A DNA stretch of 64,000 nucleotides. It comes from Corynebacterium lactis (GTDB taxonomy: Bacteria > Actinomycetota > Actinomycetes > Mycobacteriales > Mycobacteriaceae). Below, in pieces: positions 18,923 through 28,266 of the stretch (its first letter is position 1; every line of letters starts with the position of its first letter). Under the pieces are notes generated by a model. It was not told where the DNA came from, did no database searches, and was given only the letters and a program-made list of their open reading frames with translations. The stretch is taken from positions 25,877 through 89,876 of the forward strand of contig NZ_ULHE01000007.1 in NCBI RefSeq assembly GCF_900519355.1, read 5' to 3'. A program made the translations under genes and the position numbers.

Positions 18923-19690
18923 TTGGCAGCACTACACGAATCAGCCATGTCGCAGGCGGCGACGTCGGCAAGCGCCACCCCGACGACTCCTCAGGTGCGT
19001 TCGACGGGCAAGAAGAAGACCATCGGCGCTGTCCTGAAGGAAGTCAAGGTTGAGTTCCCGGACGTGACGCTGTCGAAGATTCGCTTCCTGGAATCGGAAG
19101 GGCTGCTGTGCCCGTCGCGCAGCTCGTCCGGGTACCGCCGCTACAGCCAGGCGGACATTGACCGTCTGCGCTACATCCTCACGGTGCAGCGTGATAACTA
19201 CCTGCCGCTAAAGGTTATTAAGGAGCAGCTCGACGAGATCGACGCGGGCAACGCCGCGGGCGATGGCCTGGCGTCGGTGACCCCGCTGGTCACCGCGGAT
19301 CAATTCCGCCAGGCGGCGGTAGTGTCGCTCAGCCGCGAAGAATTGGCGGAGCGCAGTGGCTGCTCCGAGCAGTTCATCACCGAACTTGTTCGTGCCGGGC
19401 TGCTCACGCCGGACACGATGGGCATGTTCGATGGGGACGACCTGCTGGTCTCTGAGACCGCGGCGAAGCTCTCTGAGTTTGGGCTGGACGCGCGTCACCT
19501 GAAGACTGTCCGCACAGCCGCGACCCGCGAGGCCGACCTGGTCACTCTCGCGGCGAACCCGATGCGCAAGTCCCGCGCCGCGGGTGGTCAGCAGAAGGCG
19601 GTAGAGATGGGCCGCGAGATGACCGCCCTGCTGGTTACTCTGCACGGCACCCTGGTCAAGCGCCAGGTCAATAGCGAGCTGGGTAAGTAA
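18923..19690 (+). CDS. MerR-family regulator (Rv1828-like)
   Basis: The 255-residue protein has an N-terminal MerR winged helix (about 35-100: IGAVLKEVKVEFPDVTLSKIRFLESEGLL, then SGYRRYSQADIDRL in a second block). A long C-terminal part with no obvious ligand cysteines follows. The order odhI/garA-merR-DUF151-merR matches M. tuberculosis Rv1827-Rv1830, so this is the Rv1828 counterpart. TTG 18923 fits GAGAAGG ten bases upstream; ATG 18947 is an alternative. The 10-bp phased repeat array sits just upstream. Its targets are not known from the sequence. Confidence 0.88.
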   Translation: MAALHESAMSQAATSASATPTTPQVRSTGKKKTIGAVLKEVKVEFPDVTLSKIRFLESEGLLCPSRSSSGYRRYSQADIDRLRYILTVQRDNYLPLKVIKEQLDEIDAGNAAGDGLASVTPLVTADQFRQAAVVSLSREELAERSGCSEQFITELVRAGLLTPDTMGMFDGDDLLVSETAAKLSEFGLDARHLKTVRTAATREADLVTLAANPMRKSRAAGGQQKAVEMGREMTALLVTLHGTLVKRQVNSELGK

Positions 19691-19693
19691 AAG

Positions 19694-20314
19694 TTGGGTC
19701 CGCAACTAGTCGAAGTCAAGTACCTGGACTGGATGGCGCATCCGCCTGAGGATGATCCGGTGCTGCTTCTGCACGATGAAGAGGGCAACCGCATCATCCC
19801 TATCTGGATCGGCGTCGCCGAGGCTGCTCTGTTTGCCGCTCGTGATTCCGGCAGCTCCCAGCGCCGACCGAGCATGCACGAGGTTTTCGTCGACGGCATC
19901 GAACTGGCAGGTCAGAACGCACTGCGAGGTCAGATTACGGGCGTCCACGAGGGCGTATTTATTGCATCCCTCGTGTTTGAAGGCGACATCGAGGTGGACA
20001 TGCGCCCCTCGGACCTCATTCTGATTGCCGATCTGCTCGAAGTTCCGCTCTACGCCGCGCGCGAGGTCGTCGACGCCGTATCCGTTCCGGCCCGGATGGT
20101 GGCCACGAATGGGGGCTCGCTTGCCGACGCCGACGAGGTCAACTCCGTGGAGGCCTCGGTCGAGGAGTTCGCAGAGTTTCTGGATTCGATCGATGCCGAT
20201 TACTTCGCTAATAACCCGGGGGAGAGCCGCGAAGACCAAGGTGTTGCCGGGTCAGACGGGGACGATGGAGCAGATGGGGTAGCTGGGACAAATGGGGACA
20301 AGGAAGATTCGTAG
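19694..20314 (+). CDS. DUF151 bifunctional nuclease family protein
   Basis: Counterpart of mycobacterial Rv1829. The DUF151 core occupies about residues 5-140, with PVLLLHDEEGNRIIPIWIG near the start and MRPSDLILIADLLEVPLYA, the family's RPSDA-like signature. An acidic Asp/Gly-rich C-terminal tail of about 60 residues is extra. Plant and archaeal relatives have DNase/RNase activity; function in actinobacteria is not established. The TTG start is four bases after the previous stop, indicating translational coupling. Confidence 0.85.
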   Translation: MGPQLVEVKYLDWMAHPPEDDPVLLLHDEEGNRIIPIWIGVAEAALFAARDSGSSQRRPSMHEVFVDGIELAGQNALRGQITGVHEGVFIASLVFEGDIEVDMRPSDLILIADLLEVPLYAAREVVDAVSVPARMVATNGGSLADADEVNSVEASVEEFAEFLDSIDADYFANNPGESREDQGVAGSDGDDGADGVAGTNGDKEDS

Positions 20315-20437
20315 CCTCGGCGCTCCCGTGCCCGAGCATCCGAGTATCCCGGCATCCCCGTGCCCGAGTGCCTTTGCCGCCCTGTTGCTGATGTGAAAAG
20401 AGTTGACTAGATAGCTCTCGTGTTTCAGTACGAAACC

Positions 20438-20466
20438 AAAAACACCCCCGCAATGGGGGTGTTTTT
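20438..20466 (+). terminator. Terminator after DUF151 gene
   Basis: AAAAACACCCCC pairs with GGGGGTGTTTTT around a short GCAAT loop. A 12-bp stem ending in a T-run makes a good rho-independent terminator in both directions. Confidence 0.85.
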
Positions 20467-20540
20467 GTGTCTCGACGTAAAAGCTGAGGATTTTGTTGTT
20501 CAAGTGAAAAACTGTAGTGAGCTGGGGTAATTCCGAATCC

Positions 20541-20570
20541 AAAGTTTAAAGTTTAACTTTAGGTTTAAGG
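20541..20570. promoter_or_regulatory. AT-rich repeat, candidate operator
   Basis: The near-palindrome AAAGTTTAACTTT (20548-20560) overlaps further copies of the AAAGTTTAAA/GGTTTAA theme on both sides. It lies about 35 bases upstream of a TTGACA promoter for the second MerR gene, so it may be an autoregulatory site. The rest of 20315-20660 holds only the terminator and this promoter. Confidence 0.4.
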
Positions 20571-20595
20571 GTGCGGCGTGTCGAGCTCCGATGTA

Positions 20596-20627
20596 TTGAC
20601 AGGGGATTAACCTTGGCGAAAGATAAA
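20596..20627 (+). promoter_or_regulatory. Promoter of second merR gene
   Basis: Perfect -35 TTGACA at 20596-20601 and a -10-like GATAAA at 20622-20627, with a long 20-base spacer. Long spacers between -35 and -10 are typical of promoters activated by MerR-type proteins, which is suggestive here. Confidence 0.4.
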
Positions 20628-20660
20628 TAACGGCAGTGAAACTACCTCGGGAGAATTTTT

Positions 20661-21254
20661 ATGGTCGACAACAACAGCGATTCGCTCTTTGGCGACAATG
20701 AGCTGCACGCTACTGGGAAGCACCAGGAGCGTGGCGTCCAGGAATCCCTGTTCGACATGGGGCCAGACGAGGAGGTGGGCTACCGCGTGCCCATCGCGTG
20801 CCAGGTGGCAGGCATCTCGTACCGTCAGCTCGATTACTGGGCACGCACCGGTTTGGTCGAGCCCTCCATCCGCACGGCGAAGGGCTCCGGCACCCAGCGC
20901 CTGTACTCCTTCCGCGACATCCTGGTTCTCAAGATCGTCCGTGGCCTGCTGGATACTGGCATCTCCCTGCAGAACATCCGTCTGGCCGTTGATCGCCTGC
21001 GCGACCTTGGCGTGGACGACCTCGCGAACATCACACTCGTGTCCGACGGCCGCACTGTCTACCAGTGCCGCTCCAACGAGGAAGTCATCGACCTCCTCAA
21101 TGGTGGCCAGGGCGTATTCGGCATCGCCGTTCCGGGCATCCTCAAGGAGCTGGCCGGTTCCATCGCCTCCTTCCCGGCAGAGCGTATCGACGGGGCGGAG
21201 GTTGCAGCGCCCGTCGACGAGCTGGCCGAGCGTCGTCGGCGCAGGATCTCTTAG
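20661..21254 (+). CDS. MerR-family regulator (Rv1830-like)
   Basis: A 197-residue counterpart of mycobacterial Rv1830, which has been linked to cell-division gene control. After an acidic N-terminus of about 40 residues comes the MerR DNA-binding domain (VGYRVPIACQVAGISYRQLDYWARTGLV, shown in parts, and GTQRLYSFRDILVLKIV). A helix and a C-terminal region with VFGIAVPGILKEL follow. ATG 20661 has GGGAGA eight bases upstream. It has its own promoter and terminator, unlike the two genes before it. Confidence 0.9.
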   Translation: MVDNNSDSLFGDNELHATGKHQERGVQESLFDMGPDEEVGYRVPIACQVAGISYRQLDYWARTGLVEPSIRTAKGSGTQRLYSFRDILVLKIVRGLLDTGISLQNIRLAVDRLRDLGVDDLANITLVSDGRTVYQCRSNEEVIDLLNGGQGVFGIAVPGILKELAGSIASFPAERIDGAEVAAPVDELAERRRRRIS

Positions 21255-21336
21255 AAACAAAACTTCACAAGCCTCTGGAACCTCCGCCGGTAAGACCCAC
21301 TGCCGATACCTTTCCGGATAGGTTGCAGACAATGTT

Positions 21337-21396
21337 GAATCCGCTCCCTCACAGTCATCTCCTTGAAAAAGGCTGTGAGGGAGCGGATTCTTTGTG
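21337..21396. terminator. Bidirectional terminator hairpin
   Basis: An 18-bp perfect stem, arms 21337-21354 (GAATCCGCTCCCTCACAG) and 21373-21390, followed by TTTGTG. It stands between the convergent merR and VWA-protein genes. Confidence 0.85.
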
Positions 21397-21466
21397 TTGC
21401 CTGCTAGGCGCTGCTTACTGGTTTCCCAAAAGCAGCCCCCCTTAGCTACTTATCAGCAGATACTCG

Positions 21467-23104
21467 TCAGCTGCCCATGGCCGCCGAGATCTGCGTGCCT
21501 AGTCCCTGCGCGGTGTCGGCAGCTACGCGTAGGGAACCGCCAGTTATCGCCGTGACCTCGTTTAGCTCGGGGCTAGAGGCGCTGCCGCCGGGCAGAAGCA
21601 CGATGTCAACCTTGACCGGTCGCGCGGGGTCGATGAGTCCACGCAGCTCGCCGAGCAGCTCGGCGGGTGGCCGACCGGATTCGTCGGCTCCCTTCGTGAC
21701 CACGACAATCCGGTTCGGCATGTCCGGCGCGAAGTTTTGCGTCGCATACTGGTAGGCCTGAATCAATGCTGGCCATAGCCACGGCTGGCCGCCACTGGTG
21801 AGAGCTTGAAGCGCCGATGCGCTGGTGGTCGCGCCGTGCGGGTCGGTCAATTCGACGTTTCGGCGAAGATTGCCGGCGGGGTCCTCTCCTCGTTTGGAAT
21901 AATCCCACAGGGCAACCCGTGGGGAAGCCGAGGGCTCTGGGTTTGCCGGGGTCGCTGGGGCTTCCCCTTGAGAGCCTTCGCCACCAGCTCCCGCGCCTCC
22001 CGCGCTTGCCGCAGTGTCGAGAACCGGGCGGACGGCAGAGGCCAGGGCCGCCGCGTCTGTCCCGTCCGAGACGTCGAGAAGCACAAGGGTGGATCCCGTC
22101 ACCGCGGAAGCCTGCGTGCCGCCCGCCTGGCCCTGGCTCGGTGGCATCGCGAAGGGATCGGTCGGAATAGCGGCGAGGGCCTTGAAAATGTCGTTGGCGC
22201 CCGCAGTCAGGGCGGAGTCCGCGAGGGCGGGGCCGTCCGCACCGTTGGAGGCAGCGAAGCTCTGGAAGTCCTCGGCGGCGCGGGCGGTCATCTCATCGAT
22301 GGGGCCGCCGGAACCGAAGGTGATGATGGGCGCCTGGAGCAGCGGGCCGTCGCCGGGCGTGATAAGCGTCAGGCCCTCTCCGGCCATGGCGAGCATGGGC
22401 TCGGTCGCGGCGACCGCATCGAAATCTGCGCCGTCCTGTGCCAACATGCCCATCAACGTGTTCGAGGTGTAATTGCCGCCGAGGTGGGCGCGGGCGGTGG
22501 CGGCCTCGACCCCGCCTCCAAGGGCATCGCCGACCATGGAGGACAGGACCGCATCGGAGCCGCCGGGCGTGGCGACACGCAGTGCGGCGAGGTCTGCCCA
22601 GGAGGCATTCTTCAACTCCCCGGCGCGATCAGCCTTCACCGCCACGCCAGCGCGGATGGGGCGCAGCCACGCCTTAGCCTCGTTGACCTTGACCTTTCCC
22701 GAGGCTCCGGCGGCGCGGACGAAGGACGCGTCGGCAGGCACCCAGACTCCGGGTGTCGTGGCGGAACCGGACGCAGCAGTGCCCGCAATCGCGTCAACCA
22801 CTTCCTGAGATCCCGCGACGCTGATCTGCGGGCGGACACAGTGGTCCTTCACCACGGGCTTTGATTCGCCGTAGGCCTGCACCAGCTTCTGGACATCGCC
22901 GACGGCCGCAGGGTCCGTGGTGACCATGAGGGTCATGTCTCCCTGGGAACAATTCGCGCGCTCCGCATCGATGGTGGCGTTGTTGCTACTGCGCAGATTG
23001 AACCAGGCAAATATCGCCGCAGCAATGAGGACGATGGCGATGACCACGATAAACGGGCCCTTCGCTACGCGATAGTTGTTCTCGCCGGACGAATGCCTAG
23101 CCAT
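21467..23104 (-). CDS. Membrane-anchored solute-binding and VWA-domain protein
   Basis: The 545-residue protein has a short basic N-terminus and one transmembrane or signal-anchor helix (about 15-35, GPFIVVIAIVLIAAAIFAW). A periplasmic-binding-protein-like region (about 50-300) and a C-terminal von Willebrand A-like domain (about 330-545) follow. The VWA part has a MIDAS-like DVSDG after LVLL and VVVTKGADESG later. It is probably exposed on the outer face of the membrane. ATG 23104 follows GGAAGAGAG; the frame is open to 23131. Function unknown; the architecture recurs in actinobacteria and suggests ligand-dependent protein interaction. Confidence 0.75.
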   Translation of the reverse strand: MARHSSGENNYRVAKGPFIVVIAIVLIAAAIFAWFNLRSSNNATIDAERANCSQGDMTLMVTTDPAAVGDVQKLVQAYGESKPVVKDHCVRPQISVAGSQEVVDAIAGTAASGSATTPGVWVPADASFVRAAGASGKVKVNEAKAWLRPIRAGVAVKADRAGELKNASWADLAALRVATPGGSDAVLSSMVGDALGGGVEAATARAHLGGNYTSNTLMGMLAQDGADFDAVAATEPMLAMAGEGLTLITPGDGPLLQAPIITFGSGGPIDEMTARAAEDFQSFAASNGADGPALADSALTAGANDIFKALAAIPTDPFAMPPSQGQAGGTQASAVTGSTLVLLDVSDGTDAAALASAVRPVLDTAASAGGAGAGGEGSQGEAPATPANPEPSASPRVALWDYSKRGEDPAGNLRRNVELTDPHGATTSASALQALTSGGQPWLWPALIQAYQYATQNFAPDMPNRIVVVTKGADESGRPPAELLGELRGLIDPARPVKVDIVLLPGGSASSPELNEVTAITGGSLRVAADTAQGLGTQISAAMGS

Positions 23105-23196
23105 GTGAATTGCTCTCTTCCTCGGATTCAACCGGTTGTACTCAGCCGCTGGGTATTAAACCGATTCGGGGGTTAGCCACTTCGTTGTTGATAAGT

Positions 23197-24120
23197 CTAC
23201 TCATTGACTGGTTCGCTTCGGGAGGCCTCCGCGAGCACCCGCTCCGTGATGTCGATAAGCACATCGCGCAGCCCATCTGCCTCGCGGCTAATCTCGCGCT
23301 GCCGCCTGACATACTCGGCCTTGCCCTCCGGCGTCTCAATCCTAATCGGCTCGAAGCCCCACCCCGCGAGGTCGTACGGCGCGGCCCTCATATCCAGCTC
23401 GCGCGCGGAGCAGGCCAGCTCGAAGGTATCGAGCCACACCTCGCCGGGGACCGCCTCGCCCAGCTTGGTCGCCCACTTATATAGATCCATGTTGGCGTGC
23501 AGGCATCCGGCCTGTTCGCACTGCGGCTGCGTCTGCCTCGTCGGAGAAAACACGTTGAGCCCCACCGCCTCCGGAGTGAAGAAGCGAAACGCATCGAAGT
23601 GCGTGCACCGCACCGTGTGCGCGTCCACGACCGCATCGGTGCCGGCCTGCCCGAGCCGCAGAGGCTCCGGGTGCCGGTGCTCGCCCTGCCGGTACACCAT
23701 CGCCCATTCGTGCAGGCCAAAGCAGTCGAAGTGCGTGGGATTGCGCCGCGTCGCCTCCAGGAGGTCTCTCACGTAGCGCACCGTCTTTCCCCGCTTGCCG
23801 ACGTACGCCCGGGCATCAAAGGCCAGGCCCGCCGCGGCAGCAGACTCGGTGAAAAACTTCAGGTGCGCAAGGTCGCTGGCGCTGGCGTCGGCAAGCAGCG
23901 TGCCGACCCCCGGCGACCAGCGGCGGAGCTTGCCGGGAGAGACGGGGTAGTACTCGAACATGAAGTCCCAGACCGGGTGGCGCTGGCCGCGGCTGCGGCG
24001 ATCGCGGTGGTCGGCGGTGAGCCGGTCGGCGCGGGCTTCGTGGTGTGCTGTGGCCTCACGCCACTGTGCGGGGTTCAGCGTCCGGGGGACGTGCCCCGCG
24101 GCGGAGTCTGCTGGGGACAT
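23197..24120 (-). CDS. Actinobacterial conserved protein, 3-methyladenine glycosylase-like by name
   Basis: A 307-residue soluble protein of a conserved actinobacterial family that databases often label 3-methyladenine DNA glycosylase. Visible conserved stretches are HPVWDFMFEYYPVSPGKLRRW, ARAYVGKRGKTVRYVRDLLE and CLHANMDLYKWA, with FELACSARELDMRAAPYDL near the end. I see no helix-hairpin-helix or other classical glycosylase motif, so the activity is unproven. Its stop side faces the VWA gene; its start is next to the CNNM gene. Confidence 0.6.
   Translation of the reverse strand: MSPADSAAGHVPRTLNPAQWREATAHHEARADRLTADHRDRRSRGQRHPVWDFMFEYYPVSPGKLRRWSPGVGTLLADASASDLAHLKFFTESAAAAGLAFDARAYVGKRGKTVRYVRDLLEATRRNPTHFDCFGLHEWAMVYRQGEHRHPEPLRLGQAGTDAVVDAHTVRCTHFDAFRFFTPEAVGLNVFSPTRQTQPQCEQAGCLHANMDLYKWATKLGEAVPGEVWLDTFELACSARELDMRAAPYDLAGWGFEPIRIETPEGKAEYVRRQREISREADGLRDVLIDITERVLAEASRSEPVNE
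23793..23896. repeat. Inverted pair of the GCTTGCCGACG word
   Basis: GCTTGCCGACG at 23793-23803 and CGTCGGCAAGC at 23886-23896 face each other inside the conserved protein gene. They encode Val-Gly-Lys and Leu-Ala-Asp respectively, so two reading frames use the same DNA word. Confidence 0.7.
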
Positions 24121-25364
24121 TAGCGCCCCTGGCCCTTGTTTGCGCGGGGCGTCTTCTGCGCCTTCTGCTCCTTTTGCGACTTCGCTGCGGCGGTGACGGC
24201 GGCGGTCTTCGCCATGGCCGCGCGGGTTCCTGCGGCGCGGGAGCGCGGCGCGGGGGCGATGGAGCCGACCTCGTGGGTCCAGTCGCGGACCACACCGACC
24301 TGCTCCTCGATGAGGTCTTCCAGCGCGACGATGCCGATGTGCTCGGCGCTGGGGGCCTTGCCGACCGCGACGGCCATGTGGGCGCGCTTGCGACGCATGA
24401 TACGCAGGGCCTCGTCCAGCGTGGCGTCGCAGCGAAGCTCGATGAGAGGGCGCAGCTCGGCATCGGGAATCGGGGTCTCCGGCCCGGACGCTGGGTCCAT
24501 GACGCGGTCCAGGACGTCCTTGACGTGGACGTAGCCGCGGAATGCTCTCGGAGTCTCCGGAGTCCCGGGAGTCCCTGTGTCGTCCGGCGTGCCCGCGCCC
24601 GCGATGACGGGGAAGCGGGAGAAGCCGGTCTCGGATACGGCGCTTTCCAAGTCACCGACGGTCGGGGCAGTGGGGATACTGCGTACCTTTTCCAGGGGAA
24701 TCAGCACCTCCTGCACCGTGCGTGTGGCGGATGCCAGGGCGCGTCGCAGCCGCACGTGCTCCTCACTGTCGAGAAGGCCCTCTTGGCGGGACTCCGCGAT
24801 CATCGACGCTAGCTCGGTCGGGTTGACCGTGGTGTCCAGCTCGTCCTTCTGCTCGATACCGAATAGGCGCAGCGTGATGCGTGCGATCCAGTTGAAGAAA
24901 ACAAGCAGTGGCTTGGTGATCTTGAAGAAGAGCAGATGCGCCGGAATCAGCATCATGGCGACGGTTTCGGGACCCGCGAGTGCGATGTTCTTCGGGACCA
25001 TTTCGCCGAGCATGATATGCAGGACCGACACCGCGAGCAGCGCGATGGCGAAGCTAATTGGGTGCAACAGGGTATCGGGCACGCCGAGAGCTTTAAAAGG
25101 CACCTCCAGCACGTGGGCAATTGCGGGTTCGGAGACCTTACCCAGCAGCAGCGAGGCAATGGTAATGCCGAGCTGCGCTGCTGCCAGCATCATGGACAGG
25201 TGCTCCGAGGCGTCGATGACGGTGCGCGCCCGCCGCTTTCCTTGCGAAAGAAGAGCCTCCAGGCGGTCACGACGGGCGGCGATAATCGAAAACTCAGCGC
25301 CGACGAAGAACGCGTTGACGAGCAACAAGAAGAGCGTCAGCACGATTCCAAACCAGTCGCTCAT
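24120..25364 (-). CDS. CNNM/CorC-type membrane protein, short form
   Basis: A 414-residue protein: an N-terminal DUF21 domain with about four transmembrane helices (to about 190, including GEMVPKNIALAGP), then a CBS-pair domain (about 200-360). It ends in a basic Lys/Arg/Ala-rich tail in place of the CorC/HlyC domain. Relatives are linked to magnesium or cobalt efflux; annotation as hemolysin is historical. Its ATG overlaps the stop of the upstream paralogue (ATGA), so the two are translationally coupled and may form a heteromer. Confidence 0.88.
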   Translation of the reverse strand: MSDWFGIVLTLFLLLVNAFFVGAEFSIIAARRDRLEALLSQGKRRARTVIDASEHLSMMLAAAQLGITIASLLLGKVSEPAIAHVLEVPFKALGVPDTLLHPISFAIALLAVSVLHIMLGEMVPKNIALAGPETVAMMLIPAHLLFFKITKPLLVFFNWIARITLRLFGIEQKDELDTTVNPTELASMIAESRQEGLLDSEEHVRLRRALASATRTVQEVLIPLEKVRSIPTAPTVGDLESAVSETGFSRFPVIAGAGTPDDTGTPGTPETPRAFRGYVHVKDVLDRVMDPASGPETPIPDAELRPLIELRCDATLDEALRIMRRKRAHMAVAVGKAPSAEHIGIVALEDLIEEQVGVVRDWTHEVGSIAPAPRSRAAGTRAAMAKTAAVTAAAKSQKEQKAQKTPRANKGQGR

Positions 25365-26746
25365 AGGTTGAACATCTCCTTCGCTCGCTCGTTAGTCACC
25401 GGGATAAGCAACGCTCTGTCGACGCGACGCCCATCCATCGAGAGGATCCTGGCGTACCAGCGGCCGCCGATGCCGGACTCGAATTCGTCCATGAAGTCGC
25501 GCTCGGTTTCCGGTAGCAGGACGATATCGCCGACCTGCGGGATGCGCCCCAGTGCAAACATGATGAGGCCGCCGAGCGTTTCGTAGCCGCCGTCGGGCGC
25601 GAAGTAGCCGACCTTATGCGGCAGCTCGTCCGTGCGAACCAGGCCTGAGCAGTCCCAGCCCTCGATGACGCGCTTGACCTCCTGCTCCGCCTCGGCGTCG
25701 TCGTACTCGTCCCAGACCTCGCCCAGGATCTCCTCCACGACGTCTTCGATGGTCACGATGCCCGCGGTGCCGCCGTACTCGTCGGCCACCAGAGCGATCT
25801 GCGAGCCCGCGGAGCGCACGGCCTCCAGCACGGAGTCGCCATCGAGGGACTGCGGCAGCGTCGGCACCGGTCGCGCCAGCTGGCGCATCGTCGTCGTTGA
25901 CCGCTGCGCGGCAGGAACGGCAAACGCATCCTTGACGTGCACCACGCCGACGGTCGCGTCCAGGTCCCCATCGGTGACGGGGAAGCGGGAATGCCCGGAC
26001 TCCAGCGAGGTCGCCAAAAGGTCGAGGGCGGTGTCGTCCACGTCCAGCGAAATGATTGTCGAGCGCGGCGTCATCAAGTCCTCCGCGGAGGTCTCGCCAA
26101 ACCGCAGCGAGGACTCCAGAATCACGGCCTTGGACTCGTCCAGGGAGCCCTGCTCGGCGGAGTTGCGCACCAGGGCCTCCAGCTCCTGAGGTGACCGCGC
26201 CGAGGCCAACTCGTCGGCAGGCTCGATGCCTAACTTGCGCACCAGCCAGTTCGCTGACGCGTTGAGTGCCTGGATGAAATAGTGGAAGACCCAGTTGAAC
26301 GCCATCACCGGGCGGGCGGTCACCCGAGCCACCGCCAGCGGCTCCGTGATGGCGATGTTCTTCGGCACCAGCTCGCCGTAGACCATCGACAGAGTGGTGG
26401 CCACGATGAGCGCGAGGATCAGCGCCGTCGGCCCCGCCGCGGCCTCGCCCAGGCCGAACCAGGACAAAATCGGAGTGAAGTAGCCGGCCAGCACCGGCTC
26501 GGCGAGGAAACCAGTGGCCAGCGTCGTCAGCGTGATGCCGAGCTGTGCGCCCGAGAGGTGGAACGAGAGCTTGTTGTGCGCCCGTTGCACCGACTCCGCC
26601 GCCGAATCCGCCGACTGGCTGCGATCCGCGTCAATCGTCGACCGCTCCAGGCCCGTCAACGCGAACTCGAAGGCCACGAATAGGCCCGTGCCCGCGGTCA
26701 GCGCAATAAAACCGATAACCGCGACGATATTCAGAACAATATCCAC
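25361..26746 (-). CDS. CNNM/CorC-type membrane protein, full form
   Basis: A 461-residue protein: DUF21 transmembrane domain ([31 protein letters not shown]), CBS pair ([35 protein letters not shown] in two stretches) and the C-terminal CorC/HlyC domain ([19 protein letters not shown]). Probably a divalent-cation (Mg2+) exporter or regulator in the membrane. First gene of a two-gene unit with the short form. The same full-plus-short arrangement recurs at 38117-40567. Confidence 0.9.
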   Translation of the reverse strand: MDIVLNIVAVIGFIALTAGTGLFVAFEFALTGLERSTIDADRSQSADSAAESVQRAHNKLSFHLSGAQLGITLTTLATGFLAEPVLAGYFTPILSWFGLGEAAAGPTALILALIVATTLSMVYGELVPKNIAITEPLAVARVTARPVMAFNWVFHYFIQALNASANWLVRKLGIEPADELASARSPQELEALVRNSAEQGSLDESKAVILESSLRFGETSAEDLMTPRSTIISLDVDDTALDLLATSLESGHSRFPVTDGDLDATVGVVHVKDAFAVPAAQRSTTTMRQLARPVPTLPQSLDGDSVLEAVRSAGSQIALVADEYGGTAGIVTIEDVVEEILGEVWDEYDDAEAEQEVKRVIEGWDCSGLVRTDELPHKVGYFAPDGGYETLGGLIMFALGRIPQVGDIVLLPETERDFMDEFESGIGGRWYARILSMDGRRVDRALLIPVTNERAKEMFNL

Positions 26747-26749
26747 TGG

Positions 26750-28125
26750 CTAACTCTTCTTCTTTTTCGTCCGCTTGGGGCGGTGCACCCGAGACTTCTT
26801 CCCGCCTGACGACGAACCCCTGACCCCACTGCGGCGGGGGCTCCGTCCGGCGTCCGCACCGGCGGAAGCAGAGGCTGCTGACTCGCGGGCGCGGCGCGGG
26901 CGCCTGGCGCCGAGGGCCTTCACGAACTTCGGCAAGCCGGGGCCCGCGCGGAGCTCCTCGGCCTCGACCCCGGCCTGCTCCAGCAGAACCCGGACGTCGT
27001 TAACCTGGCGGTCCCGGACGACCATGGCAACGGTGCCGGAGGCCCCCGCGCGGGCGGTGCGCCCGGAACGGTGGACGTAGGTGGCGGCGTCCTGCGGCGG
27101 ATCCGCGTGAACGACCAGGTCCAGCGAGTCGATGTCGATGCCGCGGGCGGCGACGTCCGTGGCGATCAGCACGTTGACCTCGCCGTCCGCGAAGGCCTTG
27201 AGCACGGACCGGCGCGTCGCCTGGCCGCGGTCCCCGTGCAGGAAGTCGAAGTTGATGTCGTAGTAGCGCAGGAACTTCGCCAACTGCACAACGCGCGCCT
27301 TCGAGTTTGCGAAGATGACGCACTGGTTCTGCCTCGACGCGATCCACGCGACGACCTCGTCCGCGGCATCGTTATCGTCGACACGCAGGACTATGTGGCG
27401 CATGTTCTTCACCGTCACCCGCGACGCCGAGATGCGGTGCGTCGAGAGCTCGGTTGCGCCGAGCGGCGGTCGCGAATGAGGGCGGCGGCGTCGTCGTTCA
27501 GCGTGGCGGAAAAGACGAAGCGCTGTGCGGACTTGGGGCAGGCGCGGACGAGGCCCAGGACGTCGGGGAGGAAACCTAGCTCCGCGAGCATGTCGGCCTC
27601 GTCGACGACGACAGCTTGGACATCGTCGAGCGAGAGCAGGCCGCGGCGGCGCAGGTCATGCGCGCGCCCCGGCGTGACGACGGCGATATCGACCGGGGCT
27701 GCGAGCATAGTCTGCTGGGCTCGCAGGGACTCGCCTCCAACGAAGCTGAGCACCCGCAGACCGGCGGCGGTGCCGAGGTCGGCGAGGACGTCGGCGATCT
27801 GGTCCGAGAGCTCGCGGGTCGGGGTGATCACCATCGCACGGGGACGGCCGGGCTTGGAGGATCCGGACTCCGCCAGGTGGGCCACCACGGGGATGCCGAA
27901 GGCGAGCGTCTTGCCGGATCCGGTCGGAGCCTGCGAAAGGACATCGTTTCCAGCGAACCCATCGGGCAGCGCCGCCACCTGGACGGGAGTCGGAGAGGTG
28001 ATGGACTGGGCGCGCAGAATCTTTACGATTGACTCTGGGGTCCCCAAAGCGTCGAAAGTACTGGGGCCACCGGAGGTGCCGTGGCCGGGTCTGTGGGAAG
28101 AGCCGGGATCTGCTGGAAGGGGCAT
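26750..28125 (-). pseudogene. DEAD-box RNA helicase, frameshifted as given
   Basis: ATP-dependent RNA helicase of the RhlE/DeaD type. The N-terminal part has the Q-motif region, Walker A APTGSGKT, PTRELSDQ, VVVDEADML and SATLNDD. The second part, in another frame, has VIFANSKARV, ATDVAARGIDI and VHRSGRTARAG, then a basic Lys/Arg/Ser tail. The break is near 27463; one added base (minus strand GCTCGG to GCCTCGG) gives 458 residues reading RLGATELSTHRISASRV. A -10-like TATTGT lies just before ATG 28125, so a leaderless start is plausible; TTG 28131 is the alternative. Confidence 0.87.
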
Positions 28126-28134
28126 AGACAAGAC

Positions 28135-28179
28135 AATACCGGCAGCCCCGCGCTTGCGAGCGGAAGGGCTGCCGGTATT
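28135..28179. terminator. 14-bp perfect hairpin between thiD and helicase
   Basis: AATACCGGCAGCCC (28135-28148) pairs perfectly with GGGCTGCCGGTATT (28166-28179). On the minus strand it follows thiD-tenA and ends ten bases before the helicase start, overlapping that gene's -10. It may terminate thiD, act as an operator, or both. Confidence 0.6.
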
Positions 28180-28266
28180 TCGTGGGGTAAAAAACCCCAG
28201 CCTGGCCGTCGGAAAAGGTACCGGGGCTAGGTATCGGGGCAGGTGCCAGGACAGGTGGTCCCAGAG

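Noticed and set aside
20315..20437. Local CCCGTGCCCGAG repeats as a CRISPR-like array
   Set aside because: Only two imperfect copies with irregular spacing; no array and no cas genes in the window.
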